Shown one piece after another: positions 29,388 to 32,445 of a DNA stretch of 32,445 bases. A program made the position numbers and the translations under genes. Origin of the DNA: Scatomorpha sp964535405. Lineage in GTDB: Bacteria > Bacillota > Clostridia > Oscillospirales > Oscillospiraceae. Location of the stretch: NCBI GenBank assembly GCA_964535405.1, contig CAZHUG010000022.1, forward strand, positions 1 through 32,445. The letters are read 5' to 3'. Within the stretch, counting starts at the first letter, position 1, and each line of letters starts with the position of its first letter. The notes under the pieces are model-generated. The model was not told the DNA's origin. It searched no databases and saw only the letters and a list, made by a program, of their open reading frames with translations.

Positions 29388-32300
29388 TCATGCAGCCACT
29401 GCATTTTGATTGATCCCCTCAATCACCGCCCGCAAATCCATAAACACCGCCACATCATCGAACAGTTCACTGATGCTGCCCTGGTCGGTAAAGGGGCTTT
29501 CCTGTAGCACTGACAAATCCTTCATCATACCGTTCCTGACGATATAATTGACGATCTGCTTCACAAAATGCATCTGCCTGCTGTCCAGCCCTATATCGTT
29601 AAGAAACTGGGAAAAAGCATCATTGGCCGCCTTGTGGCTCAGGCCTACAATTGAACGTACAAGCTCTCCCAGCGGAGTCTTGCCATACTGCGCATCATAC
29701 TGCTCCTTGGTGCCCAGTTCTCTCCACAGGATATCCTCAAGGTTCTGCACGTCATCACCACCCAAAGGCTGGTTTCCTTTTAGCTTGGCAATAGCAGGCA
29801 CATCCTGATGCTGTAGGATATAATAGTTGACCTTCTTTTTGTAGTTGGCCAAATCATCGTTATCAAGCTGCGATTCCTTCCACTCCATCGACAAGATATC
29901 ATCGGTGAAATTGGTGTCATAGCGCGCCCTGTCATCCTCTGGGATAAACTTGATCAAATCGCGTAGCTTCGTACGAACAGTCTCATAATCGGCGATGCCT
30001 GCCCGTTCCAGATAATCATTTTGCGCAATCTGCTCAATCAACTCCGCTTGCTCTGCAATGGCTGGAATGGTGCCGTACTTCGCAAGCTCCGCAGCCTTTC
30101 GCACCACATCGTTTTTTGCCCTCTTGTAGCTTTTTTCGGCCAGCATGGCAAGCTCAATCTGATAGATAAGCTGGTCAAACCGTGCCGCAGAGGGGTCATC
30201 CCCTGACGGCAGCGCCAACGGGGCAATATGTTCGGCTATTTGCAGCGTATTTTCGTAGGTGAGCGCAGCAAAGTCATCTTCAATTTGGTATTTGTCGATG
30301 AAACGCAGGTGTTGCTTCACCGCAAAGTTATCCCTGGGCAACAACTTCACCTGGCGCACCAAATCCTGCACTAGCTGCTTGCGGTAGTTTTGCAACTCCT
30401 CTGTTTGAAAGGGCAGCTCTTGCAGCTTGTACACCATCTCCACCTTGGTGTTGAAGGTACGCTCCTGCAAAGTAGCCACCGTTCCCGCCTCTTTGCCTTT
30501 GGCGTGCAGGCGGAAGAAATCAAAGTTGCCGCACAAATCAAAAATATAGAACTGCGGCTTGTCCGCGCCGTCAACCAAGCCTTCACAGATGCGGGTTCCG
30601 CGCCCAATCATCTGCCAGAATTTCGCGCGGCTCATCACTTTTTTGAAGAACACAAGGTTCAAAATCTCCGGCACGTCGATGCCGGTGTCCAGCATATCCA
30701 CCGAGATGGCTATTTGCGGCATTTTGTTTTTGTCCGAAAAATCATCGATCAAGCTTTGGGCGTAGTTGGTATAGTTGTCAATCACCCGCGCATAGTGGCT
30801 CGGATAATCGGGGTACTCTTTGCCCCACACCTCCAAGATTTTCTCAGCGTGGTTGTGGTTCTTGGCAAAGATAATTGTCTTGCCGATTTTCTCACCAAAA
30901 TCCACCCGTTGGCCGTGCTGCATCAAGATATTCAATGCCTTCTTGATGGTGTCCTCGTTAAAAATCCACTGGTTAATGGCGCTGGCATCGATGCTATCCG
31001 GCAGATTGCCATCCTCATCAGTGAAGGTGTTTTCATATTCTTCCTGTTCCTCGGGCGAAAGCTCGTCATATGGGATGCCCTTGGTCATAAACTTCAGCTC
31101 GGTTTCGATGGACACGAAGTCCACCAAGTACCCGTCCTGCACCGCCTGAGATAGCTCGTATCCATAGGTAGGCACGCCGCTCTCCAAATCAAAGATACCG
31201 TAAGTGTTCTTGTCAATCTCATCCTTTGGTGTAGCAGTGAGACCCACCAACAGCGCGTCGAAGTAGGTGAAAATGTCCTTGTACTTGTTGTAGATACTAC
31301 GGTGCGCCTCGTCCACTATGATGAGATCGAAGTGTCCCGGTGTGAACAGGCGGTCGCCCTTGTCGTCTCGGGTGGCGTCAATGCAGTTCATCATGGTTTG
31401 GTAGGTGGAGAACACCGCACGAGCGCTGGCCTCCTCCTTGCCTTCGGTGAGGTTGCACAAGGAGAGGTTCGGCAGTTGGTTGTGAAAAGCTCGCTTTGCC
31501 TGCGTTACCAGTGCGTTACGGTCTGCCAAAAACAGCAGGTTCTTCACCCAGCCGTGGCGAATAAGCACATCGGTCAGGGAGATAACCGTGCGTGTTTTCC
31601 CGCTGCCGGTGGCCATCACCAGCAGCGCCTTGCGACGGTTGCGCTCACCAAAGGCGTCACAGATTGACTGAATCGCCTCCTTTTGGTAGTAGCGCCCGGA
31701 GATAGCATCATTCACCTGCACGGCAGCAAGAGGCGTGCGGCCGTGCATTTTATTGAACTCCTTTTCCAAGTCTCGCTTAGAGTAAATACCGGACACCTGC
31801 CGCTCCGGGTAATACTTGTCGCTCCAGATGCGGGTATCGTAGCCGTTGGTCATAAAGATGATGGGGCGCTGGCCGGTTTTCTTCTCCAGAAAATCAGCGT
31901 ACAGCACCGCCTGTTGGCGGCCCTTCTCCACGTTGACGCTGGTGCGCTTGGCCTCGATGACCGCCAGCGGCAGTCCATTATCGCCCAGCAGCACATAATC
32001 GGCAAAGCCCTTGCCCGCTTTGTTGGGCATCTCATCTATTGGGTACTCATCCACCCAGTTGGGGCCGCGCTGCCAACCCGCATCCTGCAGCGTCACATCG
32101 ATATAGGCCTTGCGGGTTTCGGCCTCGGTCATGTCCATAGGCTTTGTTATATAGCCTTGTTTCAGCTGGGCGGCACGCTTGGCGGTAAGCTTCTCTCGTT
32201 TGGGGAAGTTCTCGTCCAGCAGGGTTTGGAAGTCCACTTCCGGAGCGGATGGCACTGGAGTAGGTGCAGCAACCGGCTGTGGTTTCACCTCCAGCAGGGA

Positions 32301-32445
32301 TTTGTCAAATTCGGTTTCAGCGTAGTCCGCACCGTAGCAATAGGCCACAAAATCCAAAAAACTGTGCAAGTTTTGAAGCGCCAGCACCGCCTGATCGCGG
32401 CTGACGCCCTTGGGGTTGTGGGTGGCGTTATTGCCCACTTTACGC
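29388..32445 (-). CDS. hsdR: Type I restriction endonuclease subunit R (EcoEI-like), 5' end outside window
   Basis: At least 1018 residues; the frame stays open to the window edge ('RKVGNNATHNPKG'), so the true N-terminus is missing. Numbering from GTG 32438: the PD-(D/E)xK nuclease is at about 146-165 ('FADYVLLGDNGLPLAVIEAKR'), Walker A 'MATGSGKTRT' at 275-284, DEAH at 376-379, 'GLTATP' near 400, and motif VI 'QMIGRGTR' near 600. The C-terminal EcoEI_R_C-like helical domain follows. It translocates DNA and cuts at a distance, in complex with HsdM and HsdS, which must be encoded beyond base 32445. The membrane protein gene starts 20 bases after its stop. Confidence 0.95.
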   Translation of the reverse strand, partial: RKVGNNATHNPKGVSRDQAVLALQNLHSFLDFVAYCYGADYAETEFDKSLLEVKPQPVAAPTPVPSAPEVDFQTLLDENFPKREKLTAKRAAQLKQGYITKPMDMTEAETRKAYIDVTLQDAGWQRGPNWVDEYPIDEMPNKAGKGFADYVLLGDNGLPLAVIEAKRTSVNVEKGRQQAVLYADFLEKKTGQRPIIFMTNGYDTRIWSDKYYPERQVSGIYSKRDLEKEFNKMHGRTPLAAVQVNDAISGRYYQKEAIQSICDAFGERNRRKALLVMATGSGKTRTVISLTDVLIRHGWVKNLLFLADRNALVTQAKRAFHNQLPNLSLCNLTEGKEEASARAVFSTYQTMMNCIDATRDDKGDRLFTPGHFDLIIVDEAHRSIYNKYKDIFTYFDALLVGLTATPKDEIDKNTYGIFDLESGVPTYGYELSQAVQDGYLVDFVSIETELKFMTKGIPYDELSPEEQEEYENTFTDEDGNLPDSIDASAINQWIFNEDTIKKALNILMQHGQRVDFGEKIGKTIIFAKNHNHAEKILEVWGKEYPDYPSHYARVIDNYTNYAQSLIDDFSDKNKMPQIAISVDMLDTGIDVPEILNLVFFKKVMSRAKFWQMIGRGTRICEGLVDGADKPQFYIFDLCGNFDFFRLHAKGKEAGTVATLQERTFNTKVEMVYKLQELPFQTEELQNYRKQLVQDLVRQVKLLPRDNFAVKQHLRFIDKYQIEDDFAALTYENTLQIAEHIAPLALPSGDDPSAARFDQLIYQIELAMLAEKSYKRAKNDVVRKAAELAKYGTIPAIAEQAELIEQIAQNDYLERAGIADYETVRTKLRDLIKFIPEDDRARYDTNFTDDILSMEWKESQLDNDDLANYKKKVNYYILQHQDVPAIAKLKGNQPLGGDDVQNLEDILWRELGTKEQYDAQYGKTPLGELVRSIVGLSHKAANDAFSQFLNDIGLDSRQMHFVKQIVNYIVRNGMMKDLSVLQESPFTDQGSISELFDDVAVFMDLRAVIEGINQNAVAA

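Noticed and set aside
30390..31154. Long open frame antisense to hsdR
   Set aside because: It lies wholly within strong hsdR motifs on the other strand and has no ribosome site or recognisable domain; it is a composition shadow.

Overview
The window reads as chromosomal DNA of a low-to-mid GC Gram-positive anaerobe of the Clostridia, plausibly an Oscillospiraceae-like gut bacterium. The basis is a class B sortase with a PPKTG substrate, a SipW-type signal peptidase with TasA-like substrates, a pyruvate:ferredoxin oxidoreductase subunit beside a butyryl/acetate-type CoA-transferase, purine-rich Shine-Dalgarno sites and canonical sigma-A promoters. The assignment is an inference; no rRNA or marker gene is present.

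Region 1 (1-6600), housekeeping and regulation. A YtrA-type GntR regulator is translationally coupled to an ABC transporter ATPase that leaves the window at base 1. A zinc-ribbon/TM2 membrane protein, a DUF4375 plus zinc-ribbon pair, and a TetR regulator overlapping convergently with an unknown 353-residue protein follow. A phospholipid pair (PLD-type cardiolipin synthase plus PgsA-like phosphatidyltransferase) ends the region.

Region 2 (6549-15310), a cell-surface/biofilm locus. A class B sortase is divergent from two tandemly duplicated TasA-like SipW substrates, each with its own conserved promoter and 5' UTR hairpin. They are followed by a PPKTG cell-wall-anchored protein, the SipW peptidase, and a 773-residue SipW substrate with leucine-rich-like repeats and a PDPEPTES stalk. 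A D,D-carboxypeptidase and a lipoprotein lie next to it. The likely working is that SipW matures the fibre subunits and sortase B fixes the PPKTG protein to peptidoglycan, perhaps as fibre anchor. The duplication left a decayed copy of the start of the PPKTG gene behind copy 1.

Region 3 (15485-21300), metabolic and regulatory genes: an HSL-type esterase, an RluF-like pseudouridine synthase, an unannotated 53-residue basic protein, a MarR regulator with a Gly/His/Arg tail, an SDR, and a CoA-transferase.

Region 4 (21340-26500), a rearranged patch. A broken HTH gene, an AraC/GyrI-like regulator and a DUF6809-like protein sit between the CoA-transferase and a 5'-truncated porA remnant that is followed by an intact porB. 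A SLOG-family protein diverges from a ribbon-helix-helix protein across a perfect palindrome, and a small membrane protein follows.

Region 5 (26934-32445), a putative defence locus on the minus strand. A type I restriction subunit HsdR (5' end beyond the window) is followed at short spacing by a five-helix membrane protein and two stand-alone ComEC-like metallo-beta-lactamase-fold proteins. The hsdR-TM-MBL-MBL arrangement is the best candidate here for an undescribed system.
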